From: an uncultured Caldimonas sp.
GTDB taxonomy: Bacteria > Pseudomonadota > Gammaproteobacteria > Burkholderiales > Burkholderiaceae
Direction of reading: 5' to 3'
NCBI RefSeq assembly: GCF_946480305.1
Contig: NZ_CAMLJQ010000032.1
Coordinates: 1 to 49,706, forward strand
Length of the DNA stretch: 49,706 bases
Shown here: positions 35,522-44,500 of the stretch, piece after piece
Layout: every line of letters begins with the position of its first letter
Numbering within the stretch: the first letter of the stretch is position 1
The notes under the pieces: model-generated
Told to the model about the DNA's origin: nothing
Databases searched by the model: none
What the model saw: only the letters and a program-made list of their open reading frames with translations
Position numbers and translations under genes: made by a program

Positions 35522-36748
35522 TCACAATCCTTTCGACAGCTCGAACACCAGTGCCGACGGAAGCGATGCCAGGATGGCGTCGCGCCCGACCCGCGCCATC
35601 GCGGAGTTGCCGAAGCCCGAGACTTCGAACATGGTGCCTTCCTCGATGATCTCGATGAAGGCCACGTCCGGCGCGTCACGCACGATGTCGGCGCGCAGCT
35701 GGTTGAAGCGCTCGCCCCGCAGGATGGACTCGACCACCACCGCATGGGGCAGCCCTTCTGCACAGAAGGCGGCGGCTTCCTCGATCGAGTTGACGAAGTC
35801 GACCACCAGCCCCATGTGGCGGATCGCTTCGCGGATCTGCACGCGCACGTCGCGGCGCGAGGCGATCACGAGCACGTGGCTGCCGGCCAGCGGCTTGGAA
35901 TTCACGGACGACGGAAAGGCGTCGTCGAGGTCCATGGTCGACAAGCCGGGCAGTTGCTCGCTCACCGTGCGCGGGAACTCGAACGTGAGCGCCGCGAGCG
36001 TCTCGGTGTCCGCCCGCTCCACGCTCAAGCCCATCACCGTGGCCGTGTGCCGCAGCAGCTGCCAGGTGATGTCGTCGAGCACGCCCGCCGGCTGGCTGGC
36101 GACTTGCGGCTCGAGATCGGGCGGCGTGTGCCTGAAGCGGCAACTCAGGCGCGCATGCACCGGCCAGGTTTTCATCTCCAGCCGCAGCTCGATGTTGGAA
36201 CGGGCATGGGCGAGCGCCCAGTCCAGCATGGTGTTGACCAGCGCGAACAGCAGCGAGGGGTCGACGATCACCTCGACCGGACGCAGCACCTGGCGCACCT
36301 CGATACCGTGGGCCAGGATCTCGCGGCTTCGATGCGCCAGCACGTTCTGCAGGGTCTGCGTGAGGTTCAGGCGTTCGTGGGACTGACGTACGCGGCCCGA
36401 CGCGAAGCGGGCAATCTGCTGGCTCGCGATGCCGACCCGGCGCGCCTGCTCCAGCTCTTCGCGCAGGCAGCGCAGCCCGTGCCGGTCGATCGCGCCCGTG
36501 GACGTGAGCGCGTACACCCGCTCGAGTGCGGCGGTCAGCGGGCCGGCGATTTCCTCGCCGATCTGCGTGACCAGCTCGCGCCATGGCCCATCGGCCGCAG
36601 GCGGCCCGGCTTGCGCGGCACCGGGAGGCGGCGCGCCATCCGCCTCGGTCGAGGAGAGATCGGACAGGTCCATGGTGAATGAAGGTGAGCCAACGTGCCA
36701 GGGGATGGAAGATGTCGCAGTTTTCGGCTCGTGAGAATTTGCGTCCAT
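35522..36748 (-). CDS. Degenerate histidine-kinase-like protein with receiver-like end
   Basis: A 408-residue cytoplasmic protein. Residues about 55-240 align in layout with a kinase core: a helical region with GEEIAGPLTAALERV where a DHp helix would have its His, then LFALVNTMLDWALAHARSN, resembling the N-box. The phospho-His and the glycine boxes are missing. Residues about 290-400 resemble a receiver domain (SHVLVIASRRDVRVQIREAIRHMG), without a clear phospho-acceptor Asp. It is probably a scaffold or sensor, not a kinase. The start at 36748 or 36673 is undecided. Confidence 0.6.
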   Translation of the reverse strand: MDANSHEPKTATSSIPWHVGSPSFTMDLSDLSSTEADGAPPPGAAQAGPPAADGPWRELVTQIGEEIAGPLTAALERVYALTSTGAIDRHGLRCLREELEQARRVGIASQQIARFASGRVRQSHERLNLTQTLQNVLAHRSREILAHGIEVRQVLRPVEVIVDPSLLFALVNTMLDWALAHARSNIELRLEMKTWPVHARLSCRFRHTPPDLEPQVASQPAGVLDDITWQLLRHTATVMGLSVERADTETLAALTFEFPRTVSEQLPGLSTMDLDDAFPSSVNSKPLAGSHVLVIASRRDVRVQIREAIRHMGLVVDFVNSIEEAAAFCAEGLPHAVVVESILRGERFNQLRADIVRDAPDVAFIEIIEEGTMFEVSGFGNSAMARVGRDAILASLPSALVFELSKGL

Positions 36749-36793
36749 CCCCCGAACAAGTGGAGCCGGTTCGTATTTCGAGAACGCAGCCTT

Positions 36794-37504
36794 TCACCTG
36801 GCGCCGTCGGCCACCTCCAGCAACGCGCGCAGCAGCGGCTCGGGCGCACTGATCATCGGGTCGTGCCCGGTCGCGATCTCCACCACCCGCCAGCCCGGCT
36901 CGCTGCGCACCCGCTGGCGCGCAGCGGCAATGGTCGGCAGCGCCGGGTCGGTGCAATCGATGAAGGTCTTCGGCAGGCCGAACACCCGTGCCGCATCGAA
37001 ATGCAGCGGGCTGTCGTACACGCCGCCCGGTTGCGGGGTCTGGCGCCGCGCCACCCAGGCGTAGTCGTCGCCCTGCAGGCCGAACGCGGTGGGATCGGCG
37101 GCGGGCAGCACGCCTTGTTGCGCGATCACCTCGCGGCGAGCCGCCTGCGTCTCGGGTGTGTGCCGGCTCGACCAGCTCTCGCCCGGCGCCGGCACCACCG
37201 CGTCGAGGTACACCAGGTGCCCGATGCGCTCGCGAGCCCGGTCAGCCACCCCGGTGACGACCATGCCCGCGTAGCTGTGCCCCACCAGGACCGCGTCTTG
37301 CAGCTCCTCGGCCTCGATGACGTTGAGCACGTCCTGCACATGCGTGTCCAGCGTGATGGGGGTGTCGACGAGGTGCTTGCGTTCGCCCACGCCCGTCAGC
37401 GTCACGGCAAAGGCCCGGTGGCCGGCCTGCCACAGGCCCGGCAACACGCGTTTCCAGCACCAGGCGCCATGCCATGCGCCATGCACGAGTACGAAATCAG
37501 CCAT
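36794..37504 (-). CDS. Alpha/beta hydrolase, esterase type
   Basis: A 236-residue hydrolase with VLVHGAWHGAWCWKRVLP (oxyanion region), the nucleophile elbow GHSYAG (Ser77), and TGHDPMISAPEPL with the His. This is the pattern of plant-type salicylate esterases and pyrethroid hydrolases and their bacterial relatives. The substrate is unknown. It is divergent from the small lipoprotein gene. Confidence 0.88.
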   Translation of the reverse strand: MADFVLVHGAWHGAWCWKRVLPGLWQAGHRAFAVTLTGVGERKHLVDTPITLDTHVQDVLNVIEAEELQDAVLVGHSYAGMVVTGVADRARERIGHLVYLDAVVPAPGESWSSRHTPETQAARREVIAQQGVLPAADPTAFGLQGDDYAWVARRQTPQPGGVYDSPLHFDAARVFGLPKTFIDCTDPALPTIAAARQRVRSEPGWRVVEIATGHDPMISAPEPLLRALLEVADGAR

Positions 37505-37567
37505 GCCGATGCTCCTTGCTCTTCGTTGGATGGCGAACATTGTGGGCTAGCTGTCGATAATGCCGCG

Positions 37568-38089
37568 ATGAAGTCTCCGTCCCCCGCCTGGCTGGCGGCC
37601 GCCACCTTGACGCTCGCCGCCTGCAGCCCTGCCCTCGACTGGCGCCAGGTGCGCCCCGACGACACCGGCGTGGAGGCGATGTTCCCGTGCAAGCCGCTGA
37701 GCCACGCGCGCACCGTGCCGCTCTCGGGGCAGCCGACCCGCATGCTGCTTCATGCGTGCACTGCCGGCTCGCTGACGTTTGCCTTGACGGCCGCCCAACT
37801 TGAGGACCCGGCCCGCGTGGGCCCCGCGCTGGGCGAGATGCGCGCCGCCGCAGCGGCCAACCTCGACGGCACCGAGGTCGTGCTCGGCCCGATGCAGGTT
37901 CCCGGCATGACGCCCAACCCGCAAGCGCTGAGGCTGTCCGTGCGCGGACAGCGCCCCGATGGCACCGCGCTTGCCCAGGAGGTGGGGCTGTTCACCAAGG
38001 GAACCCGCGTCTACCAGGCCAGCGTCATCGGCGCTCGTCTGCCCGAAGAAGCGGTGGAGACGTTTTTTGCCGGAATCAGACTGCCATGA
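37568..38089 (+). CDS. Small lipoprotein
   Basis: A 173-residue protein with a lipoprotein signal: hydrophobic AAATLTLAAC with the lipid Cys at 19. The mature part starts SPALDWRQVRPDD and includes FPCKPLSHARTVPL and two further cysteines, which may pair. I do not recognise a characterised function; similar short lipoproteins occur in Burkholderiales. Confidence 0.8.
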   Translation: MKSPSPAWLAAATLTLAACSPALDWRQVRPDDTGVEAMFPCKPLSHARTVPLSGQPTRMLLHACTAGSLTFALTAAQLEDPARVGPALGEMRAAAAANLDGTEVVLGPMQVPGMTPNPQALRLSVRGQRPDGTALAQEVGLFTKGTRVYQASVIGARLPEEAVETFFAGIRLP

Positions 38090-38130
38090 GCGGCGCCGTG
38101 GCCCGTAACACCGCACGGCGATCACCGGTT

Positions 38131-38144
38131 TGGCGCAAGCGCCA
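38131..38144. repeat. Hairpin upstream of the EIIA gene
   Basis: TGGCGC and GCGCCA form a perfect 6-bp stem with a 2-base gap in the 111-bp spacer between the lipoprotein and EIIA genes. No T-run follows. Confidence 0.35.
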
Positions 38145-38200
38145 CACTGTCACGTTCGAGGCTGTCCGCCCGCCTCGAAGGCCCTGATAATCCGCGATCC

Positions 38201-38647
38201 ATGTCCGGCATCCTGATCATTGCCCACGCCCCGCTCGCCAGCGCGCTGAAGGCCTGCGCACGGCACACGTTTCCGGACTGTGCCGCCACCCTCGAGGCGC
38301 TGGACGTCCCCCCCGACCTGCCGGTCGAGGACGTCGAAGCCCAGGCGCGGGTGTTGCTCGACAAGGTGCGCAACCCGGACGCGCTCATCCTGACCGACGT
38401 CTTCGGCGCCACGCCGTGCAACATCGCCCAGCGCCTGGCCGATGGCGTCTCGGTGAAGGTGGTCGCCGGTGCCAACGTCCCCATGCTGTGGCGCAGCCTG
38501 TGCTACCAGAACGAACCGCTCGATGCCCTGGTGGCCCGGGCCGTTGCGGGCGCCACACAGGGCGTCATGCAGGTGGCCACGTCGCGGCCGCAGAACCAGG
38601 CTCAAAAACCCGGACATGATCAAAACCAGCATCACCATCAGCAATAA
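38201..38647 (+). CDS. PTS EIIA domain protein, mannose family
   Basis: A 148-residue cytoplasmic protein with the EIIA-Man fold. It begins SGILIIAHAPLASALK with the phospho-His at residue 9, and has ALILTDVFGATPCNIAQ and VVAGANVPMLWR. The C terminus ends in a Gln/His-rich tail (NQHHHQQ) created where the frame overlaps HPr by 32 bp. No sugar-specific EIIB or EIIC is present, so it is probably part of a regulatory PTS. Confidence 0.92.
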   Translation: MSGILIIAHAPLASALKACARHTFPDCAATLEALDVPPDLPVEDVEAQARVLLDKVRNPDALILTDVFGATPCNIAQRLADGVSVKVVAGANVPMLWRSLCYQNEPLDALVARAVAGATQGVMQVATSRPQNQAQKPGHDQNQHHHQQ

Positions 38648-38885
38648 GCTCGGCCTGCATGCGCGGGCCTCGGCCAAACTCACCAAGCTGGCCGCCTCCT
38701 TTCAAAGCGACGTGTTCATGAGCCGCAACGGCCGCCGGGTCAATGCCAAGAGCATCATGGGCGTGATGATGCTGGCCGCCGGGCTGGGCAGCGAGGTCGA
38801 GATTGAAGTCGACGGGCCGGACGAACAGGCTGCCACCGACGCGCTGGTGGCCCTCATCAACGACAAATTCGGCGAAGGCGAGTAG
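38616..38885 (+). CDS. ptsH: Phosphocarrier protein HPr
   Basis: An 89-residue HPr with His15 in NKLGLHARASAKL, and Ser46 in NAKSIMGVMML, the site used by HPr kinase where present. It overlaps the EIIA gene by 32 bp in another frame, so translation is coupled. In most beta-proteobacteria ptsI follows; here a lipoprotein gene on the other strand follows, so EI must be elsewhere. Confidence 0.96.
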   Translation: MIKTSITISNKLGLHARASAKLTKLAASFQSDVFMSRNGRRVNAKSIMGVMMLAAGLGSEVEIEVDGPDEQAATDALVALINDKFGEGE

Positions 38886-38904
38886 CGCCTCACGCCGCAC
38901 GCGC

Positions 38905-38929
38905 AAAAAAGCCGCCCGCGGGCGGCTTT
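38905..38929 (-). terminator. Terminator between ptsH and the large lipoprotein
   Basis: GCCGCCC and GGGCGGC form a palindromic stem at 38911-38926. AAAAAA on the left (38905-38910) gives a six-T run on the minus strand, and TTT is on the right. It best serves the minus-strand lipoprotein gene and may act weakly for ptsH too. Confidence 0.8.
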
Positions 38930-38950
38930 GCCTTGCATGCCGAGGCAGCC

Positions 38951-40405
38951 TCAGTTGCGCTGCCCGATGAAGTTGCCGTCGGTGCCCGCCGACCCCGCGT
39001 AGCGCCAGGTACCGCTCACCGCGCCGCTCTGCGCGTTGATCGTGCCGCTGAACTGCGCGGCGCCGGCAACGCCCCCAGACGAGGCGGAGAAATCGACCGC
39101 GCCATCGGCATCGACGTTCCCCGACACCGTGAACGCGCCGAACGTCGTCGACGAACCCGAGCCCGAAATGACGCCATCGGCATCGATGACGACCGTCCAG
39201 GTGCCCGTTTCAGCGCCGCTGAACGTGCCGCTGTAGGTGCCGGCGAACGCAGCCACGTCGCCGTCATCGTCATCGCCGGGGAAGGTCGGCGGCGGCGCCA
39301 CGCCGCTCTGGTCGAGGACCAGGCAGCCTTCGAGCGTCACATCGGTTGCTCCGACCGGCACGTCCTGGCTGGCACTGAACGCGACCGGCGCAAAGCCCTG
39401 CACGCGGACCCGCGTCTCGGCATTGCGCTTGACCGGCAGCCTGAACTTCCCTTGCGCGTCGACCATCACCCCTGAGTTGCCGATGTAGTCGATGCCGGTG
39501 CCCAGCGCCACGCCGGACGTCACACGCTGGCCCGCCGGGTTCTCGACACAGCCGTTCACGTACACCGTGTCGTAGAGCTGGTCGGCATTCCAGGTGCTGA
39601 AGTGGGTGACGGTGCCTTCGTAGTACTGCTGCGGCGCGGTGCCGGCGAGCGTGGCCGAGCCTTCGCGCACCCAGTAGCCCGTGGACTCGTCGACGTAGTA
39701 CAGCGGGATCGTGGCGGGCAAAGGCGTCCCCCGCGACACGGCCGGGATGCGGATCGTGGCGGTCTGGCCTGCCGCGAGATTGAGCCGCTGGCCGCCTGCG
39801 TCGGTGAAGGTGACCTGCAGTGCGCCGAAGGACTCGATCGGCTCGGCGTCGGACTCGCCCAGCCGGCCCGGCATCAACAGCGGGTTTACGCTCGGATCGA
39901 TCGGCGTGAGGGCGGCGGTCACCTGCCCCACCGGCGAGGTGCCGTCGTCGCGTCGCAGCGAGTTGGGCGGCAGCACGACCTGCGCGGTCGAGCCGGTCAC
40001 GGTGAGGTTCTGCGCCTGCGTGGGGTCGAAGCTCAGCGAGGCGGCCACCTCGGCGATCACGGTATCGACGCGCTGCGCGGTGCGCGAGGGATAAGGCGTG
40101 CGCTGCACCTGCTCGATGTAGCCGCTCTTGCGGAAGGTCACGACGGCGGGTGCGTCTCCGGCGGCGGGCGGTTGCGCCGAAAGCTCCAGCGTGTAGTTGC
40201 CCGCAGCGTCCGTCCGGGCGGTGACATTGCCCAGCCGCACGTCCACGCCGGAGACGGCCTGGCCATCGGTGTCGACGACGCGGCCGGCGATGGCCACGGT
40301 GGCGGGTTGGGGCGTGTCGTCGCTGTCATCGCCGCCGCCCCCGCCGCACGCGGCAAGGACGAACAACGGCAACAGCGCGGCCAGCAGATGGCGCAATGTC
40401 TTCAT
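38951..40405 (-). CDS. Large lipoprotein with a carboxypeptidase-regulatory-like domain
   Basis: A 484-residue lipoprotein: signal LLPLFVLAAC (lipid Cys20), then a Gly/Asp-rich linker (GGGGGDDSDD). A beta domain with VAIAGRVVDTDGQAVSGVDVRLG follows, which matches carboxypeptidase-regulatory-like (CarboxypepD_reg) folds. The middle has YYVDESTGYWVREG and HFSTWNADQ. The end is a Gly/Ser-rich beta repeat (FAGTYSGTFSGAETG, VSGNVDADG, FSGTINAQSGAVSG). It probably sits on the outer membrane or cell surface; function unknown. An inverted repeat overlaps its SD. Confidence 0.78.
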   Translation of the reverse strand: MKTLRHLLAALLPLFVLAACGGGGGDDSDDTPQPATVAIAGRVVDTDGQAVSGVDVRLGNVTARTDAAGNYTLELSAQPPAAGDAPAVVTFRKSGYIEQVQRTPYPSRTAQRVDTVIAEVAASLSFDPTQAQNLTVTGSTAQVVLPPNSLRRDDGTSPVGQVTAALTPIDPSVNPLLMPGRLGESDAEPIESFGALQVTFTDAGGQRLNLAAGQTATIRIPAVSRGTPLPATIPLYYVDESTGYWVREGSATLAGTAPQQYYEGTVTHFSTWNADQLYDTVYVNGCVENPAGQRVTSGVALGTGIDYIGNSGVMVDAQGKFRLPVKRNAETRVRVQGFAPVAFSASQDVPVGATDVTLEGCLVLDQSGVAPPPTFPGDDDDGDVAAFAGTYSGTFSGAETGTWTVVIDADGVISGSGSSTTFGAFTVSGNVDADGAVDFSASSGGVAGAAQFSGTINAQSGAVSGTWRYAGSAGTDGNFIGQRN

Positions 40406-40407
40406 CG

Positions 40408-40491
40408 GTGTTCCCTGAATGTGTTGGAGGAGCTCTTCACGCCCGCAGGCCATGCAGCCATGCCGGCGGCGGCAGTCTACCCAGGGAACAC
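40408..40491 (-). promoter_or_regulatory. Split inverted repeat overlapping the lipoprotein SD
   Basis: GTGTTCCCTG (40408-40417) and CAGGGAACAC (40482-40491) are perfect inverted 10-mers 64 bp apart. Read on the minus strand, the arm next to the gene contains AGGGAA just before the ATG at 40405. If the transcript covers both arms they would pair and hide the SD. If transcription starts after TAGACT (about 40475-40480), the repeat would be an operator instead. Confidence 0.5.
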
Positions 40492-40519
40492 ACCCGCACC
40501 CTGCCCGTTCAAGGGCCCG

Positions 40520-40542
40520 CGCCCCCCTCAAGCTCGGGGGCG
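40520..40542. terminator. GC-rich hairpin after olsB
   Basis: CGCCCCC and GGGGGCG pair around TCAAGCTC just downstream of the olsB stop. It looks like the GC-rich spacer hairpins at 12060-12100. Without T-runs, termination is only plausible. Confidence 0.45.
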
Positions 40543-40549
40543 TCAGTGC

Positions 40550-41392
40550 TCACGCACCGAGAAAGTGGCGACGGTACTTGGCCGGCAGGTCCTGGATGCG
40601 CATCAGCATCGGCAGATCGGCGGTGTTGAAGTCCGGGTCCCACGCGGGCGCGCCGAGCACCTTGGCGCCACAGCGAAGGTAGCCCTTGATCAGCGCCGGC
40701 GCCTCGACCTGCAGGTCGTGCTCCAGTTCGTCCACCGGCAGCGGCAGGCGCGGCTGCACCTGCAGTTCGATGGGCGCCAGGTGCGTGCGGCGCAACTGCT
40801 GCCACAGGCTGGCGGCCACGTGCCCACCGTCGCGCATGCTGATGCTGGCGCAACCGATCATCGTGTCGAGCCCGTTGCGGACCATGAATTCGGCCAGTGC
40901 ACCCCACAGCGCGAGGATGGCGCCACCCGAGCGGTGGTCCGGATGCACGCAGGAGCGACCCAGTTCCACCATGCGCGGGCGCAGGTGGCGCAGGCGCGTG
41001 AGATCGAATTCGGTTTCGCTGTAGAGCCCGCCGATGCGCCGAGCCGCCTCCGGCGTCAGCACCCGGTAGGTGCCGATGACCTGCCCGCGTTCGCCACCCC
41101 TGCCTGCCGAGCGCACCAGCAAATGCTCGCAATACGCATCGAACACGTCGATGTCGTGTGCCCCGGGCGAGCCCTTCGGCGGTGACAGCCGGGCTCCCAT
41201 TTCCTCGGCAAAGATCTGGTACCTCAGGCGCTGCGCCTCAAGAACCTCGTCTTCATCGCGAGCCCAAGCCACCTCCAGCTTCGTGCGTGCAGCGCCTTCA
41301 GCCTCGACGGGTGCAAGCGAGCTTGCATGAAGCAACCTCCGTGGCGCGCGGATCTCGGATATGGGCAGCGTCGGCAGCGGCAGGTCCCTCAT
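40550..41392 (-). CDS. olsB: Ornithine N-acyltransferase OlsB (hemolysin-like GNAT)
   Basis: A 280-residue acyltransferase of the OlsB/'hemolysin' family, which acylates ornithine in the first step of ornithine-lipid synthesis. It has EAQRLRYQIFAEEMGARL, YCEHLLVR, YRVLTPEAARRIGGLYSETEF, MVELGRSCVHPDHRSGGAI and a C-terminal ALIKGYLRCGAKVLGAPAWDPDFNTAD. A strong SD, AAGGAGAA, precedes the ATG. Four 11-bp PHO-box-like units lie upstream. olsA is not in the window. Confidence 0.88.
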   Translation of the reverse strand: MRDLPLPTLPISEIRAPRRLLHASSLAPVEAEGAARTKLEVAWARDEDEVLEAQRLRYQIFAEEMGARLSPPKGSPGAHDIDVFDAYCEHLLVRSAGRGGERGQVIGTYRVLTPEAARRIGGLYSETEFDLTRLRHLRPRMVELGRSCVHPDHRSGGAILALWGALAEFMVRNGLDTMIGCASISMRDGGHVAASLWQQLRRTHLAPIELQVQPRLPLPVDELEHDLQVEAPALIKGYLRCGAKVLGAPAWDPDFNTADLPMLMRIQDLPAKYRRHFLGA

Positions 41393-41421
41393 GACGTTCT
41401 CCTTCAAAAGCGTGTCACAAA

Positions 41422-41476
41422 GATTAAGGAAGCGGAGTGACGACGCCGTGACCCACCCATGACGTTTGCATGACGT
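41422..41476 (-). promoter_or_regulatory. PHO-box-like array and promoter of olsB
   Basis: Four 7-bp units start exactly 11 bp apart: 41437-41443, 41448-41454, 41459-41465 and 41470-41476. On the minus strand each contains GTCA followed by T or C, the core of the PhoB half-site CTGTCAT. The 11-bp period is that of PHO boxes. A -10-like TTAATC (41422-41427) follows 9 bases after the last unit, and the transcript would start about 24 bases before the olsB ATG. The consensus T at position 2 is replaced in every unit. Confidence 0.65.
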
Positions 41477-41552
41477 GCATGCGCCGACGGAGGCCGGCCT
41501 TCCGTGTTTCCCCTTCACCGCACAGGCCGCGCTCGTGTTACGTTTCACAACG

Positions 41553-44500
41553 ATGAGCGCGCCGCCCAGCTCCCCTCGTCTCGTGTCCCGGTCCGCCTGG
41601 CGGATGCCCTGGACTGCGCTGTGCGATTCGCGCCCCCTGCTGCCCGCCCGGCGCCTCGCGCCGGTCTGCGCGAACATGGCGGCCGCGGTGGCATTGCTTG
41701 CCCTTGCCGGCATCCCGCTGGCCTGGCTGCTCCCCAACAGCGTGTGGGCTGCCGCTGCCGCCACGGCAACGGCGCTCGCGGCGTTCGTGCTGTACCGACA
41801 GGCGTCTCGCATGGATGCCGGCTCGCTCGCGGCCGGTGCCGTTTCCGCACTGATGGCGGGCGGCGGCATCTGGATGGCCGCCACCGGCACCGCGGCATGG
41901 CTGCAGCCGGTGCTGTTCCTGCCGATGCTGCTGTGCGTCACGCTGTTGTTCGGCGCCCGCATGGCATGGCCGACGATGGCCGCCTGCGTGGTGCTCGCCG
42001 TTGGCTTGGAGCACACGCGCGCCGCCGGGCCGGGCAGCCTTGCCCTCGGCACCGCGCTGCAATTCAGCCTGCTGGCGCTCGTCCTTGCGGTGCCGACCCT
42101 GCTCCTGCGATGCCTGCTGATACGCGACACCGCGCGCACCGGCATGAGCCCGAATCAACTGCGCGAGTTGCGCGACCTGACCGGCCGTCTCGAACTCGCC
42201 GCCGAAGCAGGCGACTTCGGCGTCTGGGAGTACGACGTCGCGTTGCGCCGGTTCACGGTCGACTCGCGCATGTGCACGCTGTATGGCGAGCCGGGGCCCG
42301 CCCGACATGTCGAACTCGACGAGGTGGCCGACCGCATCCATCCCGACGACCGGGCACGCGTGGCCGAACGGTTCCGCAACGCGCTGGAGCATGGCCACCC
42401 CTACGACGTGCGCTTTCGCATCCTGCATCGCGACGGGGGGGTGAGATGGTTGCGCAGCGTCGGCAAGGTCGAACGCGACGCATCGGGGCAGGCCGTGAGG
42501 ATCGTCGGCCAGGACCAGGACGTCACCGACGACGAACAGGCACGCGTGCGCCTGCAGGAAGCCGTGCAGCGCCACGACCTCGCGATGCGTGCGGTGCGCG
42601 GCATCGTCTGGGAATACGACGCAGCCACCGATCGCCTGCTGCGCGACGCGGAAGCCATCTCGCTGCTGGGCCTGCCCCGCGAGCAGCGCATCCGCTCGCT
42701 CGACGAGATGGCAGACAAGGTCGAGCCCCACGCGCGACAGGAGTGCCTGCGGTTCATCGAAAGGCTGAAAACCGGGCCGGACGTCCTCTTCGAGCAGGTG
42801 CTGCCCTTCCGCCACGCCGACGGCTCCCTGCGGCACCTGCGGCTGCACGTGCTGGTGGAGCGCGACGAGCACGGCCGGCTGAAGCGCGCGATCGGCATGA
42901 ACATCGACGTGACGCAGGAGATCGAGGCACGTGAGCAGCTGCGGCGCCTGTCCGAAACCCTGCGCCTGGCCACCGATGCCGGCCACCTGGGCATCTGGGC
43001 GTTCGATTTCGCCACGCGCCGGATCAGCATCGACGCCATGGGCCGTCAACTGCTGGGCGCCGGCAACGCCGCGCTGGACGACCTCGAGGCGGCGATGCAG
43101 TTCATCCACCCCGACGACCGCCTGCTTTTGAAGGACACGCTGTTGAGCCTGGAGGGCGGCACGCGCCGTTTCGAGATCCGCTACCGGGTGGGCTCGCAGC
43201 AGGCGCCGCGCTGGCTGCACAGTGCCGGCCGCGTGCAGTTCGACGAACACGGTCAACCGCAGCGTCTGCTCGGCGTCACCTGGGACGTGAGTGCCGACGT
43301 TGCCGGCCAGGCCGCGATGCGGCGCATCAACGAGCGGCTGACGATTGCGCTGTCGGCAGTGCAGGCCTCCGTGTGGGAGTACGACGCCGCGACGAGCCAG
43401 CTCCATTGGGACGAGCGTGGCACGGACCTGTTCGGCATCGACCCCAACGAGAGCCTGCGGGCCTGGGAGCGCCACCTCACGCCCGACACCGCGCAGCAGA
43501 CGGTCGACGCGTTGCGTGCGCACATGAAAGATCCGCAGTGCCTGACCTTCGAGGTGGAGTACACCATCCGCCACCCGCAGCGCGGCTTGCGCCACATCCG
43601 CTCCGTCGCGCGCAACGAGCGCGATGAGAAGGGCCAGCTGGTGCGCACGATCGGACTCGACCTCGACGTCACCTCGCAGCGCCAGACGGCCGGCCGCGCC
43701 GAGGAACTGGCGAGCCGGCTGCAGCTCGCGATCTCGGCCTCGCGGCTCGGCATCTGGATGCTCGACCTGCGCGAAGGTCGCAGCGAGTGGAACGACGAGC
43801 TCTACCGCATCTACGGGCTCGACCCCCAACGCGTGGCCCCCAGCGTTTCGGCCTGGGAGGCCATGGTGCACCCCGACGACCGCGACCGCGTGCTGAATGC
43901 CGCCATGCAGACCTGGACGGGGCAGCAATCGGACGTGAACGAGTACCGCGTCGTGCGGCCCGACGGACAGGTGCGCTACGTGCGGACCATCCTGCGCAAC
44001 GTGCGCGACGCTCAGGGCCGCGTACAGCGCGTGGTCGGCGCCACCTTCGACGTCACCGCCGAGAAGCAGGCCACCGAAGCGATCGAGCGGGCGCGCATCG
44101 CGGCCGAGGAGGCGAACCGGCTCAAGAGCGAGTTCCTCGCCAACATGAGCCACGAGATCCGCACGCCGATGAACGCGGTCATCGGCATGACCGAGCTGGC
44201 GCTCGGAGGCGCCTTGCCGGCACGCGAGCACCAGTACATCGCCAAGGCCAATGCGGCCGCGCGCAACCTGCTCGGTGTGCTGAACGACATCCTCGACTTC
44301 TCGAAGATCGAGGCCGGGCGCCTGGAAGTCGAGCGCACCGAGTTCTCGTTGCACGACGCGCTCGAACGCGTCACCGACGTGGTCGCGCTGCACGCGGCGG
44401 AGAAAGGGCTCGAACTCGTGGTCGACGTCGACCCCGCATTGCCTGCCCGGCATGTGGGCGACCCCACGCGGCTGATGCAGGTGCTGACCAACCTGCTGTC

